Source of the DNA: Pseudomonas cichorii
Lineage (GTDB): Bacteria; Pseudomonadota; Gammaproteobacteria; Pseudomonadales; Pseudomonadaceae
Direction of reading: 5' to 3'
Length of the DNA: 64,000 bases
NCBI RefSeq assembly: GCF_003700275.1
Contig: NZ_RBRE01000083.1
Location: 62,001 to 126,000 of the forward strand
Below are positions 8,593 to 16,654 of this stretch, one piece after another. Both the position numbers and the translations under genes were made by a program. The number at the start of each line of letters is the position of its first letter. The first letter of the stretch is position 1. The notes below the pieces were generated by a model. That model had not been told where the DNA came from and did no database searches. It saw only the letters and a program-made list of their open reading frames with translations.

Positions 8593-9381
8593 ATGAAAAA
8601 ACCCTTTATCGCCCTGGCCCTGAGCCTGCTGAGCATCACCGCCCACGCCGCTGATGCGCCCTTGAAGGTCGGCACCACGGCAGCCTTTGCCATTCCGCTG
8701 GAAGCCGCCGTCGAAGAGGCCGCCAAGCAAGGCCTGAAGGTCGAGCTGGTGGAATTCACCGACTGGATCGCGCCCAACGTCACGCTGGCGGCGGGCGATA
8801 TCGATGTGAACTACTTCCAGCACATCCCGTTCCTGACCAACGCCAACGAGGCTGCCGGTTATAACCTGGTGTCCTATGCACCGGGGATCATCAATAACGT
8901 CGGGTTGTACTCGAAGAAGTACAAAAGCTTCGAGGAACTGCCCAATGGTGCCACGGTGGCCATTGCCAACGACCCGATCAACAGCGGCCGCGGCCTGCAA
9001 CTGCTGGCCAAGGCGGGCCTGATCACCCTCAAGCAAGGCGTGGGCTACAAGGCCACTGAGGAAGACATCACCGCCAACCCGAAGAAGCTCAAGATCATCC
9101 AGGTCGAGGCCGTGCAACTGGTGCGCGCCTACGACGATGCCGATCTGGTCCAGGGTTATCCGGCCTACATTCGCCTGGCCAAGACCTTCCCGGCCGACTC
9201 GGCCATCCTCTTCGATGGGATGGATCATCCGGAATACGTGATTCAGTTCGTGATCAAGCCTGAGCGCAAGGACGACCCGCGCCTGGCCAGATTCGTCGAT
9301 ATCTATCAGCACTCGCCAGTGGTCCGCGCTTCGCTGGACAAGGTCAACGGCAAGCTCTACCAGCCGGGCTGGAAGGAATGA
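8593..9381 (+). CDS. MetQ/NlpA-type ABC substrate-binding protein
   Basis: A 262-residue periplasmic protein. The ATG at 8593 gives a clean signal peptide (MKKPFIALALSLLSITAHA, then ADAPLKVG). An ATG four codons earlier at 8581 is possible. Family motifs are DWIAPNVTLAAGDIDVNYFQHIPFL-like (the NlpA 'D-NYFQH' region) and ANDPINSGRGLQLL. No lipobox cysteine is seen, so it is probably soluble. It precedes metN- and metI-like genes with almost no gap. MetQ homologues in sulfur clusters of Pseudomonas need not carry methionine. An organosulfur ligand feeding the adjacent monooxygenases is plausible. Confidence 0.85.
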   Translation: MKKPFIALALSLLSITAHAADAPLKVGTTAAFAIPLEAAVEEAAKQGLKVELVEFTDWIAPNVTLAAGDIDVNYFQHIPFLTNANEAAGYNLVSYAPGIINNVGLYSKKYKSFEELPNGATVAIANDPINSGRGLQLLAKAGLITLKQGVGYKATEEDITANPKKLKIIQVEAVQLVRAYDDADLVQGYPAYIRLAKTFPADSAILFDGMDHPEYVIQFVIKPERKDDPRLARFVDIYQHSPVVRASLDKVNGKLYQPGWKE

Positions 9382-9382
9382 C

Positions 9383-10513
9383 ATGAACGCACTTGCGCAA
9401 CGGCAACAGCCGACCGCCCCGGAAGCGTCCGCACCTTCAGCCAGCCAGACCGAGCTGCATCCGGACCTGAACCACGCCCACGTACGCTTCATCAATCTGG
9501 GCAAGACTTACCACGGCCAGCAAGGCCCGGTACAGGCCCTGAGCAATATCGAACTGGCGATCCAGCGCGGCGAGATCTTCGGCATCATCGGCCGCAGCGG
9601 CGCTGGCAAGTCATCGCTGATCCGCACCATCAACCGCCTGGAACAACCCAGCAGTGGCCGGGTGTTGATCGATCAGGTGGACATCGGCGCCTTCAATGAA
9701 GACCAACTGGTGGATCTGCGCCGCCGCATCGGCATGATCTTCCAGCACTTCAATCTGATGTCGGCCAAGACCGTCTGGCAGAACGTCGAACTGCCACTCA
9801 AGGTCGCCGGCGTTGCCAAACAGCAGCGCCAGCGCAAGGTCACCGAACTGCTGGAACTGGTGGGGTTGCAGGACAAGCACAGGGCCTATCCGGCGCAATT
9901 GTCGGGCGGGCAGAAACAGCGTGTCGGGATTGCCCGGGCACTGGTGCACGACCCTGCAATTCTGCTGTGCGACGAAGCCACCTCGGCGCTGGACCCGGAA
10001 ACCACCCAGTCGATCCTTGGCCTGCTGCGCGAAATCAACCAGCGCCTGGGCCTGACCATCGTGCTGATCACCCATGAAATGGCGGTGATCCGCGATATCT
10101 GCAACCGCGTGGTGGTGCTCGAAAAGGGCCAGGTGGTGGAGCAAGGCCCGGTCTGGCAAGTCTTCGGCAACCCGCAGCATGAGGTGAGCAAAACCCTGCT
10201 CGCGCCGTTGCAAATCGGCCTGCCAAAAGCCTTGCTGGAACGGTTGACCGCCCAGCCGGAACATCCCGACTCAGCACTGCTGCTGGACCTGAGCTTTACC
10301 GGCGCCAGCGCCGAGGAGCCGGATCTGGCCGCGTTGTTCGCGAGCCTCGGTGGTCAGATGAAGTTATTGCAGGGCGGCGTGGAGCGCATTCAGGAGCGGG
10401 CCGTCGGGCATCTGATCCTGTCGATTGCCCACTCGCCACACACCCGGGACGAATTACTGGCCCGCGCGCGTCAGCACGCGCCTCAGGCGGAGGTACTGGG
10501 TTATGTGGACTGA
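9383..10513 (+). CDS. metN: MetN-type ABC transporter ATP-binding protein
   Basis: A 376-residue ATPase. After an N-terminal extension of about 35 residues comes Walker A GRSGAGKSS, signature LSGGQKQR, Walker B AILLCDEATSALD and switch region ITHEM. The last 90 or so residues (LDLSFTGASAEEPDLAALFASL and onward) form the NIL/ACT-like regulatory domain typical of MetN, where the imported amino acid can bind and inhibit transport. The long N terminus is unusual for MetN. The start has GGAA 4-8 bases upstream. The 3' end overlaps the permease gene by 11 bases. Confidence 0.87.
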   Translation: MNALAQRQQPTAPEASAPSASQTELHPDLNHAHVRFINLGKTYHGQQGPVQALSNIELAIQRGEIFGIIGRSGAGKSSLIRTINRLEQPSSGRVLIDQVDIGAFNEDQLVDLRRRIGMIFQHFNLMSAKTVWQNVELPLKVAGVAKQQRQRKVTELLELVGLQDKHRAYPAQLSGGQKQRVGIARALVHDPAILLCDEATSALDPETTQSILGLLREINQRLGLTIVLITHEMAVIRDICNRVVVLEKGQVVEQGPVWQVFGNPQHEVSKTLLAPLQIGLPKALLERLTAQPEHPDSALLLDLSFTGASAEEPDLAALFASLGGQMKLLQGGVERIQERAVGHLILSIAHSPHTRDELLARARQHAPQAEVLGYVD

Positions 10514-11147
10514 TCGTTTGCTGCAAGGCGTGATCGATACCTTTCTGATGGTCGGCGTGTCTTCCTTCGTGGCCCTGTTGCTGGGCATTCCGATGGCGGT
10601 GATTCTGGTCACCAGTTCCAGAGGCGGCATCTATGAAGCACCGGCACTGAACCGGATCCTCGGCGCGTTCGTTAACCTGTTCCGCTCGATCCCGTTCCTG
10701 ATCCTGATGGTCGCGCTGATCCCCTTCACCCGTCTGATCGTCGGCACCAGTTATGGCGTCTGGGCGGCCGTGGTGCCGCTGACCATCGCTGCCACGCCGT
10801 TCTTTGCGCGGATTGCCGAAGTCAGCCTGCGTGAAGTCGACCATGGCCTGATCGAAGCGGCCCAGGCCATGGGCTGTCGGCGCTGGCATATCGTCTGGCA
10901 TGTGCTGCTGCCCGAAGCGCTGCCGGGCATCGTCGGCGGTTTCACGATTACTCTGGTGACGATGATCAATTCTTCGGCCATGGCCGGCGCCATCGGTGCC
11001 GGTGGGCTGGGCGACATCGCCTATCGCTACGGTTATCAGCGCTTCGACACCCAGATCATGCTGACCGTGATCGTGTTGCTGGTGGTACTGGTAGCGGCCA
11101 TCCAGCTCGGTGGCGACCGGCTGGCGCGGGTCCTGAACAAGCGCTGA
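10503..11147 (+). CDS. metI: MetI-type ABC transporter permease
   Basis: A 214-residue membrane protein beginning MWTDRLLQGVIDTFLMVGVSS, the standard MetI start. It overlaps the metN stop by 11 bases. There are five hydrophobic segments and an EAA-loop pattern EAAQAMGCRRWHIVWHVLLPEALPG. It forms the membrane part of the MetQNI-type importer and is the last gene of the organosulfur operon. Confidence 0.87.
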   Translation: MWTDRLLQGVIDTFLMVGVSSFVALLLGIPMAVILVTSSRGGIYEAPALNRILGAFVNLFRSIPFLILMVALIPFTRLIVGTSYGVWAAVVPLTIAATPFFARIAEVSLREVDHGLIEAAQAMGCRRWHIVWHVLLPEALPGIVGGFTITLVTMINSSAMAGAIGAGGLGDIAYRYGYQRFDTQIMLTVIVLLVVLVAAIQLGGDRLARVLNKR

Positions 11148-11161
11148 GCCATTGCGTCAGG

Positions 11162-11198
11162 CCGGGCGGGAGGTATATTGGCCGTTCCTCCTGCCCGG
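11162..11198 (+). promoter_or_regulatory. Strong 12-bp stem-loop between metI and the methyltransferase gene
   Basis: CCGGGCGGGAGG at 11162-11173 can pair with CCTCCTGCCCGG at 11187-11198 (one G-U pair) around a 13-base loop. It starts 14 bases after the metI stop and ends 14 bases before the next start. It lacks a T-run, so it is not a clear rho-independent terminator. It could stabilise the upstream mRNA or limit translation of the downstream gene. Confidence 0.5.
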
Positions 11199-11211
11199 AC
11201 AGCCGTTTGCC

Positions 11212-11838
11212 ATGAAGCTCGACGCCCAAGACCTCGCCCTGATCACCGCCACCACTGTCGGTCATTACAACCAGGTAGCCGACGACTTTCGCGAAGGCAC
11301 TCGCGACCACGACGTCAGCCAGAACATCGCCGCGCTGTTGCGCCATATCGAAGGCGCTGCACCCTGGCAGATTCTGGATTTCGGCTGCGGGCCGGGTCGC
11401 GATCTGAAGACCTTCAGCGCCATGGGCCACATAGCGGTTGGCCTCGATGGCAGCGAACAGTTTGCCCGTATGGCCCGCGCCGACAGCGGCTGTGAAGTGC
11501 TGCAGCAGAACTTCCTGGAACTGGATCTGCCTGCCGAACGCTTCGACGGCATCTTCGCCAATGCAGTGCTGTTTCATGTGCCCAGACAGGAACTGCCCAG
11601 AGTCCTGCGCCAGTTGCACGCCACGCTCAAACCAGGCGGCGTGCTGTTCAGTTCCAACCCGCGAGGCCAGAACCAGGAAGGCTGGAAAGGCGAGCGTTAT
11701 GGCTCCTATCACGACGTGGGGTCATGGCGCGAACTGCTGACGGAAGCAGGTTTCAGCGAGCTGGAACACTACTACCGGCCAGACGGCTTGCCACGTGAGC
11801 AACAGCCATGGCTGGCGAGTGTCTGGCGCCGTTCCTGA
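11212..11838 (+). CDS. Class I SAM-dependent methyltransferase
   Basis: A 208-residue protein with SAM-binding motif I ILDFGCGPGRD near residues 54-64, the acidic end of strand 2 in AVGLDGS, and the motif IV region FDGIFANAVLFHVP. The C terminus (HYYRPDGLPREQQPWLASVWRR) is like small Methyltransf_11/25 proteins. The start at 11212 is taken because the region before it is a palindromic hairpin. The substrate is unknown. It may be read together with metI or from its own promoter. Confidence 0.8.
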   Translation: MKLDAQDLALITATTVGHYNQVADDFREGTRDHDVSQNIAALLRHIEGAAPWQILDFGCGPGRDLKTFSAMGHIAVGLDGSEQFARMARADSGCEVLQQNFLELDLPAERFDGIFANAVLFHVPRQELPRVLRQLHATLKPGGVLFSSNPRGQNQEGWKGERYGSYHDVGSWRELLTEAGFSELEHYYRPDGLPREQQPWLASVWRRS

Positions 11839-12005
11839 GTGCTGCTCAAAGACCATCCATCGACTTGACGAAAACCTTCGATTCCTATTGCGTGCCTTGC
11901 GTAACTGGCATTTTTGCCAGTACCGGCGCAGCAGTAAAGCGCTCAGGATGGGCCTACGAAAAGGTATTCGTGGACCCCGAACGTTAATCGATCAAGGATG
12001 TGATC

Positions 12006-12467
12006 ATGGCAACGCAATATATTCAGAACGGCAATTTCAGTGACGGTTTCGAGTACTGGAAAGCAGCAGCGGGTTTTACCCCCGACTTCGAGCGCTACGG
12101 CACAGGACAAAGCATTCTGCTTCCGGTGGCAACGGTTATCAGCCAGTCCTTGCCGGACCTGCCGGGCAAGACCCTGCGTATCGAATTCGATGCACGCAGC
12201 GTCGATGCAAACGTCGACGAAGCCATATTTGTGGCCAGCGTGGGAGGCTTCAACGCTGAAGGCTCCGCGCAGGTATCGCCGGTCAGCGGCATCGCGACCC
12301 CGGACTGGCAACGCTTCTCGGTAAACATGTATTTCCTGGAAGACCTGAGCTACTGCTTCCTGAACGTATCCACACCCCGCCCCGCCACTTCTGAAAGCAC
12401 TTCGGCCAAAGCCCCCGCAATGGGACCAGTCAGGTTCGGCAACTTCAGCCTGAATGATGCCCAGTAG
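12006..12467 (+). CDS. Small protein with a carbohydrate-binding-module-like fold
   Basis: A 153-residue protein starting at ATG 12006, seven bases after AAGGA. The N terminus MATQYIQNGNFSDGFEYW matches the opening of CBM_4_9-like jelly-roll domains ('NGdFesg...W'), and regularly spaced short beta-type stretches follow (LRIEFDAR, EAIFVASVG, WQRFSVNMYF, PVRFGNFSL). No signal peptide is present. Similar small proteins are scattered in pseudomonads without known role. The assignment is from pattern resemblance only. Confidence 0.6.
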   Translation: MATQYIQNGNFSDGFEYWKAAAGFTPDFERYGTGQSILLPVATVISQSLPDLPGKTLRIEFDARSVDANVDEAIFVASVGGFNAEGSAQVSPVSGIATPDWQRFSVNMYFLEDLSYCFLNVSTPRPATSESTSAKAPAMGPVRFGNFSLNDAQ

Positions 12468-12470
12468 CCT

Positions 12471-12520
12471 GTAGGAGCGGATTCATCCGCGAAAAGCTTC
12501 GCGAATGAATTCGCTCCCAC
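12471..12520. repeat. REP-type extragenic palindrome
   Basis: GTAGGAGCGGATTCATCCGC is followed by the inverted partner GCGAATGAATTCGCTCCCAC. It sits between the convergent ends of the small CBM-like gene and the RND pump gene. It is the same family as the palindromes at 19,002, 22,985, 29,361 and 38,176. Confidence 0.85.
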
Positions 12521-12539
12521 GATCAATTCAACCTGTGGG

Positions 12540-15500
12540 CTACGCCGTCTTTGGCTCCTTGATCTTGTACCAGGCCACATACAGGGCGGGCAGGAACAAC
12601 AGGGTCAGCAGCGTGGCGATGATGATGCCGCCGATCATCGCGTAGGCCATCGGTCCCCAGAACACCTCGCGGGCGATGGGGATCATGCCCAGGCTGGCCG
12701 CAGCCGCCGTCAGCAGAATCGGCCGGCGGCGATGCTCGGTGGCCTCGACCACGGCATCCCAAGGCGCGTATCCGCTCTGTTCGTAGGCATCAATCTGGGT
12801 CACCAGGATCACCGAGTTGCGGATGATGATACCGATCAGCGCCAAAACCCCGAGAATCGCCACGAAGCCCAGCGGTGTGCCGGTCGGGATCAACGCCAGC
12901 ACCACGCCGATCAACCCCAGCGGCGCGACACTGGCCACCAGAAACATTTTCTGCACGCTGTGCAACTGGATCATCAGGAAAGTCGCCATCAGGAACAGCA
13001 TCAACGGCACGACGCTGGCAATCGGTCCCTGTGCCTTGCTGCTCTCTTCCACCGTGCCACCGGTCGCCACCTTGTAGCCCACCGGCAAACCGGCGGCGAA
13101 CTTGTCGATGTCCGGCTGCAGTTGCTTGACCAGATCGGTCGGCTGGATCTCGTCGCGCACCGCGCCTTTCACGGTGATGGTCGGTTTACGGTCACGGCGC
13201 CATACCAGTGGCTGCTCCAGTTCATAGCCGACCGTGGCAAACGCCAGCAGCGGAATCGAAGTCCCGGCCGGGGTCACGATCTGCAGGTTCTGCAGGGTTT
13301 CCGGCGTACCGCGCTCGGCATCCTCGGCGCGCCCCACCACGTCGATCAGGTAGATATCGTCACGCACCTGAGTCACCGCCGAGCCGCTGACCACGCTGTT
13401 CATCAATTGCGCGACGTCCTCGGAAGACAGCCCCAACTGCCGCGCCTTGTCCTGATTGATGTCGATACGCAGCACCTTGCCCGGCTCGTTCCAGTCGTAG
13501 ATCACTTCACCGACGTGAGTGTTCTTGCCCAGCAACGTGGCCAGTTCGATGGCGTGCTGGCGAACCTTGTCGATGTTCTCGCCGCTGACGCGATACTGCA
13601 GCGGCCTGCCCACAGGCGGGCCCATTTCCAGCGGCTGCACGTAGGAACCGATGCCGACGTATTCATCGCGCAAGCGCTTCTGCAGACGTGCGGTCAGGGC
13701 ACCGCGCTCTTCCAGACCTTTGCTGACAATCACCAACTGGGCGTAGAACGGGTTTTCCAGTTGCTGGTCCAGCGGCAGATAGAAACGCAACGCGCCCTGG
13801 CCGATATAGGTGCTCCAGCGCTCGATATCGGGATCGTCCTTGAGACTCGCCTCAAAACGGTCGACCACCTGGCGCGTCTCGTTGATCGAGGCGTTTTGCG
13901 GCAGGTTCAGGTCGACCAGGATTTCCGGCCGGTCCGAGGACGGAAAGAACTGGTTCTGCACGAACTGCATGGAGAACAGCGACGCTGCGAACAGCAGGAT
14001 CGTCATGCCAATTGCCAGCCAGCGATTGCGCATGGCCCACAACATGCTGCTGTTGAATGCCCGGCCTACGCGCCCCGGTTCTTCGGACTTGGGTTTGATG
14101 TTACTGCTCAGAATGTGCACACCGATCACCGGCGCAAACAGCACCGCCACGATCCAGGAAACCAGCATCGCCACGGCAATCACGGCGAACAGCGTGAAGG
14201 TATATTCCCCGGCCGAACTGGCGTTCAGACCAATCGGCACGAAACCGGCCACCGTCACCAGCGTGCCGGTCAGCATCGGAAACGCCGTCGAGGTGTAGGC
14301 ATAGGTTGCGGCCTGCTCCTTGGTTTCCCCCATTTCCAGGCGCGTGACCATCATTTCCACGGTGATCATGGCATCGTCCACCAACAACCCGAGGGCGATG
14401 ATCAACGCGCCGAGGGAAATTCGCTGCATGGTGATGCCGCTGTACTCCATGAACACGAACACCATCGCCAGCACCAGCGGAATGGAACAGGCCACCACCA
14501 GGCCGGCGCGTACCCCAAGGCTGACAAAGCTGACCACCAGGACAATGATCACCGCCTCGAACAACGCACTGGTAAAGCCGCCCACCGCCTTGTCCACCAC
14601 TTCGGCCTGATCCGACACTTTATGCACCCCGACGCCGACCGGCAGCTCGGCAGTGGTGGTGTCCATACGTTCATGCAGCGCCTTGCCGAACGCCTGAATA
14701 TTGCCGCCCTTCCTCATCGCGATGGCCAGGCCAATCGCCGGTTTGCCGTTATAACGAAACAGCGGCGCAGGCGGGTCGGTGTAGCCGCGGGTGATCTCGG
14801 CGATATCGCTCAGGCGATAGAAACGGTCATTGAGCCGCAGGTTGACCGCCGCCAGGTCTTTCTCCGAGGCGAACTGCCCGGAGGTGCGCACGGAAATCCG
14901 CTCAGGCCCGGCTTCGATCACCCCGGCAGGTGTCACTGCGTTCTGCGATTGCAGGCTTTGCACCACCTGCCGCTGATCCAGCCCGAGGGCTGCCAGCTTG
15001 CGGGTGGAGAAGTTCAGGTACATCACTTCGTCCTGCTGGCCGATCATCTCCACCTTGCCAAGGCCAGGCACTTCGCGGATGTCGGCGCGGACCTTCTCGA
15101 CATAATCGCGCAACTGGCGCATCGAAAAACCGTCAGCGGTAAAGGCGTAGATCGAACCGAACACATCGCCGAACTCGTCGTTGAACGCCGGGCCTTGCAG
15201 GCCCTGAGGGAACTGTCCGCGAATATCGTCGATCTTCTTGCGCACCTGATACCAGATCTGCGGTATTTCCTTGGCATCCGTGGTGTCGCGCAGGTACACG
15301 AAAACCGTGGATTCACCCGGCCGGGTGTAGCTTTTCACGTAGTCCAGCGAGTCCAGCTCTTCGAGCTTCTTCTCGATCCGGTCGGTTACCTGCTTCAGGG
15401 TTTCGTCCACGGTTGCGCCCGGCCAGCGGGTCTGGATAACCATGGTCTTGATCGTGAAGGACGGGTCTTCTTCGCGCCCCAGTTTCATATAGGAAAACAC

Positions 15501-15587
15501 GCCCATCAGCAGCGCGACGAACATCAGATACCAGACAAACGACTGATGCTTGATGGCCCACTCGGACAGATTGAAACTCCCTTTCAT
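12540..15587 (-). CDS. triC: RND efflux pump, inner-membrane transporter (TriC-like)
   Basis: A 1015-residue protein with the RND layout: one membrane helix near residues 12-30, a first large periplasmic loop, a membrane block around residues 335-560, a second loop, and a final block of about five helices ending LLTLLFLPALYVAWYKI. The proton-relay pair is in ALGLLVDDAMI of transmembrane segment 4. It is preceded by two adaptor genes with 4-base overlaps, as in the Pseudomonas TriABC system, which needs both adaptors. It would export toxic compounds (triclosan in P. aeruginosa) with a TolC-type channel encoded elsewhere. The family call is firm. The TriC name rests on the double adaptor arrangement. 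Confidence 0.85.
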   Translation of the reverse strand: MKGSFNLSEWAIKHQSFVWYLMFVALLMGVFSYMKLGREEDPSFTIKTMVIQTRWPGATVDETLKQVTDRIEKKLEELDSLDYVKSYTRPGESTVFVYLRDTTDAKEIPQIWYQVRKKIDDIRGQFPQGLQGPAFNDEFGDVFGSIYAFTADGFSMRQLRDYVEKVRADIREVPGLGKVEMIGQQDEVMYLNFSTRKLAALGLDQRQVVQSLQSQNAVTPAGVIEAGPERISVRTSGQFASEKDLAAVNLRLNDRFYRLSDIAEITRGYTDPPAPLFRYNGKPAIGLAIAMRKGGNIQAFGKALHERMDTTTAELPVGVGVHKVSDQAEVVDKAVGGFTSALFEAVIIVLVVSFVSLGVRAGLVVACSIPLVLAMVFVFMEYSGITMQRISLGALIIALGLLVDDAMITVEMMVTRLEMGETKEQAATYAYTSTAFPMLTGTLVTVAGFVPIGLNASSAGEYTFTLFAVIAVAMLVSWIVAVLFAPVIGVHILSSNIKPKSEEPGRVGRAFNSSMLWAMRNRWLAIGMTILLFAASLFSMQFVQNQFFPSSDRPEILVDLNLPQNASINETRQVVDRFEASLKDDPDIERWSTYIGQGALRFYLPLDQQLENPFYAQLVIVSKGLEERGALTARLQKRLRDEYVGIGSYVQPLEMGPPVGRPLQYRVSGENIDKVRQHAIELATLLGKNTHVGEVIYDWNEPGKVLRIDINQDKARQLGLSSEDVAQLMNSVVSGSAVTQVRDDIYLIDVVGRAEDAERGTPETLQNLQIVTPAGTSIPLLAFATVGYELEQPLVWRRDRKPTITVKGAVRDEIQPTDLVKQLQPDIDKFAAGLPVGYKVATGGTVEESSKAQGPIASVVPLMLFLMATFLMIQLHSVQKMFLVASVAPLGLIGVVLALIPTGTPLGFVAILGVLALIGIIIRNSVILVTQIDAYEQSGYAPWDAVVEATEHRRRPILLTAAAASLGMIPIAREVFWGPMAYAMIGGIIIATLLTLLFLPALYVAWYKIKEPKTA

Positions 15588-16654
15588 CGCGGGCTTTCCT
15601 CATCGACTTTGACTTTCTGCCCCGGCTTGAGGCTGTTGACGCCCGCACTCACCACCTTGTCTCCGGCATTCACGCCAGCGGCCAGCAGAAAACTGTCGCC
15701 CTCGCGGCTGACAACCGTCACGTCTCTGGGGTTCACGGTCTGGTTTTGCGGGTCGATGACCCAGATCCGGCTTTTACCGTCGGCTTCCTGCAAGGCGCTG
15801 ACCGGCAAACGCATGCGGGGTGCAATCGCCGAACTGAGGGTCACGCTGATCGCGGTGCCAAGACGCAAGGCCGGCGGGGTTTGTGCCAGTGACAGACGGG
15901 CGCGGCGAGTGCGGGTCGAGCGATCGGGTTGTGGCTCGATTTCCCGCAGGGTTGCGGTGGTATTCACCGAGGGATCAAGCTGACTGGCTACGGTAAACAC
16001 CACATCGGCGGGCAACTGCTCGGCCAGTGAAGCCGGCAGGTCGATCACCGCTTCCTTGATATCGGGCCGCGCCAGGGTCACGACCTCCTGGCCTGCCGTG
16101 ACGACCTGCCCGGCTTCGACTCGCCATTCGGTGACCACCGCATCGTCGTCACTGCGCAACTCGCTGTAACTCAACTGGTCACTGGCCTGCCGGGCTGCCG
16201 CCCTGGCCTGGTCCAGCGACGAGCGGGTGGTTTTCAGCTCGGTCAGGGCACTGTCGAGTTGGGCCTGGGCACCGACGCCACGGTCAAACAATTCCTGCTG
16301 ACGGCGGGCATTGGCCTGGGCATTGATCCATTGCGCTTCGATTCGCGCCAGATCACCCTGGCGAGCACGCACGTTGTTCTGCTGGTCGGTCGGATCGAGG
16401 GTCGCGAGCAGGTCGCCCTTCTTCACTTCACTGCCGACATCGACATCGCGACGAGAAATGCGCCCCGGCACGCGAAAGCCCAGCACACTCTGGTAACGCG
16501 CCTGGATATTGCCCGCGAAACGTCCGAACTCCTGCAGCGAATCGGGCCGGGCCTCGACAAATACCACCGGACGAACCGGCTCGGGTGGTGTTTCTTCCTT
16601 GCCACAGCCGCTCAATACAAGGCCGCTCAACAACAGGCAGGACAGACGCTTCAT
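15584..16654 (-). CDS. triB: RND efflux periplasmic adaptor (second of two)
   Basis: A 356-residue membrane fusion protein. It has a lipoprotein-type signal (LLLSGLVLSGCGKEE, lipobox LSGC), a barrel/lipoyl start GFRVPGRISRRDVDVGSEVKKGDLLATLDP, a coiled-coil hairpin near residues 85-160 (QWINAQANARRQQELFDRG), the second lipoyl half DAVVTEWRVEAGQVVTAGQ, and a beta-barrel plus membrane-proximal domain. It overlaps both neighbours by 4 bases. Together with the upstream adaptor it links the RND pump to the outer-membrane channel. Confidence 0.85.
   Translation of the reverse strand: MKRLSCLLLSGLVLSGCGKEETPPEPVRPVVFVEARPDSLQEFGRFAGNIQARYQSVLGFRVPGRISRRDVDVGSEVKKGDLLATLDPTDQQNNVRARQGDLARIEAQWINAQANARRQQELFDRGVGAQAQLDSALTELKTTRSSLDQARAAARQASDQLSYSELRSDDDAVVTEWRVEAGQVVTAGQEVVTLARPDIKEAVIDLPASLAEQLPADVVFTVASQLDPSVNTTATLREIEPQPDRSTRTRRARLSLAQTPPALRLGTAISVTLSSAIAPRMRLPVSALQEADGKSRIWVIDPQNQTVNPRDVTVVSREGDSFLLAAGVNAGDKVVSAGVNSLKPGQKVKVDEESPR

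Noticed and set aside
12732..15983. A 1083-codon open frame on the plus strand opposite triC and triB
   Set aside because: It is rich in His, Arg, Gln and Asp, has no family resemblance and lies fully antisense to a well-conserved RND pump. A GC-rich codon-bias shadow.
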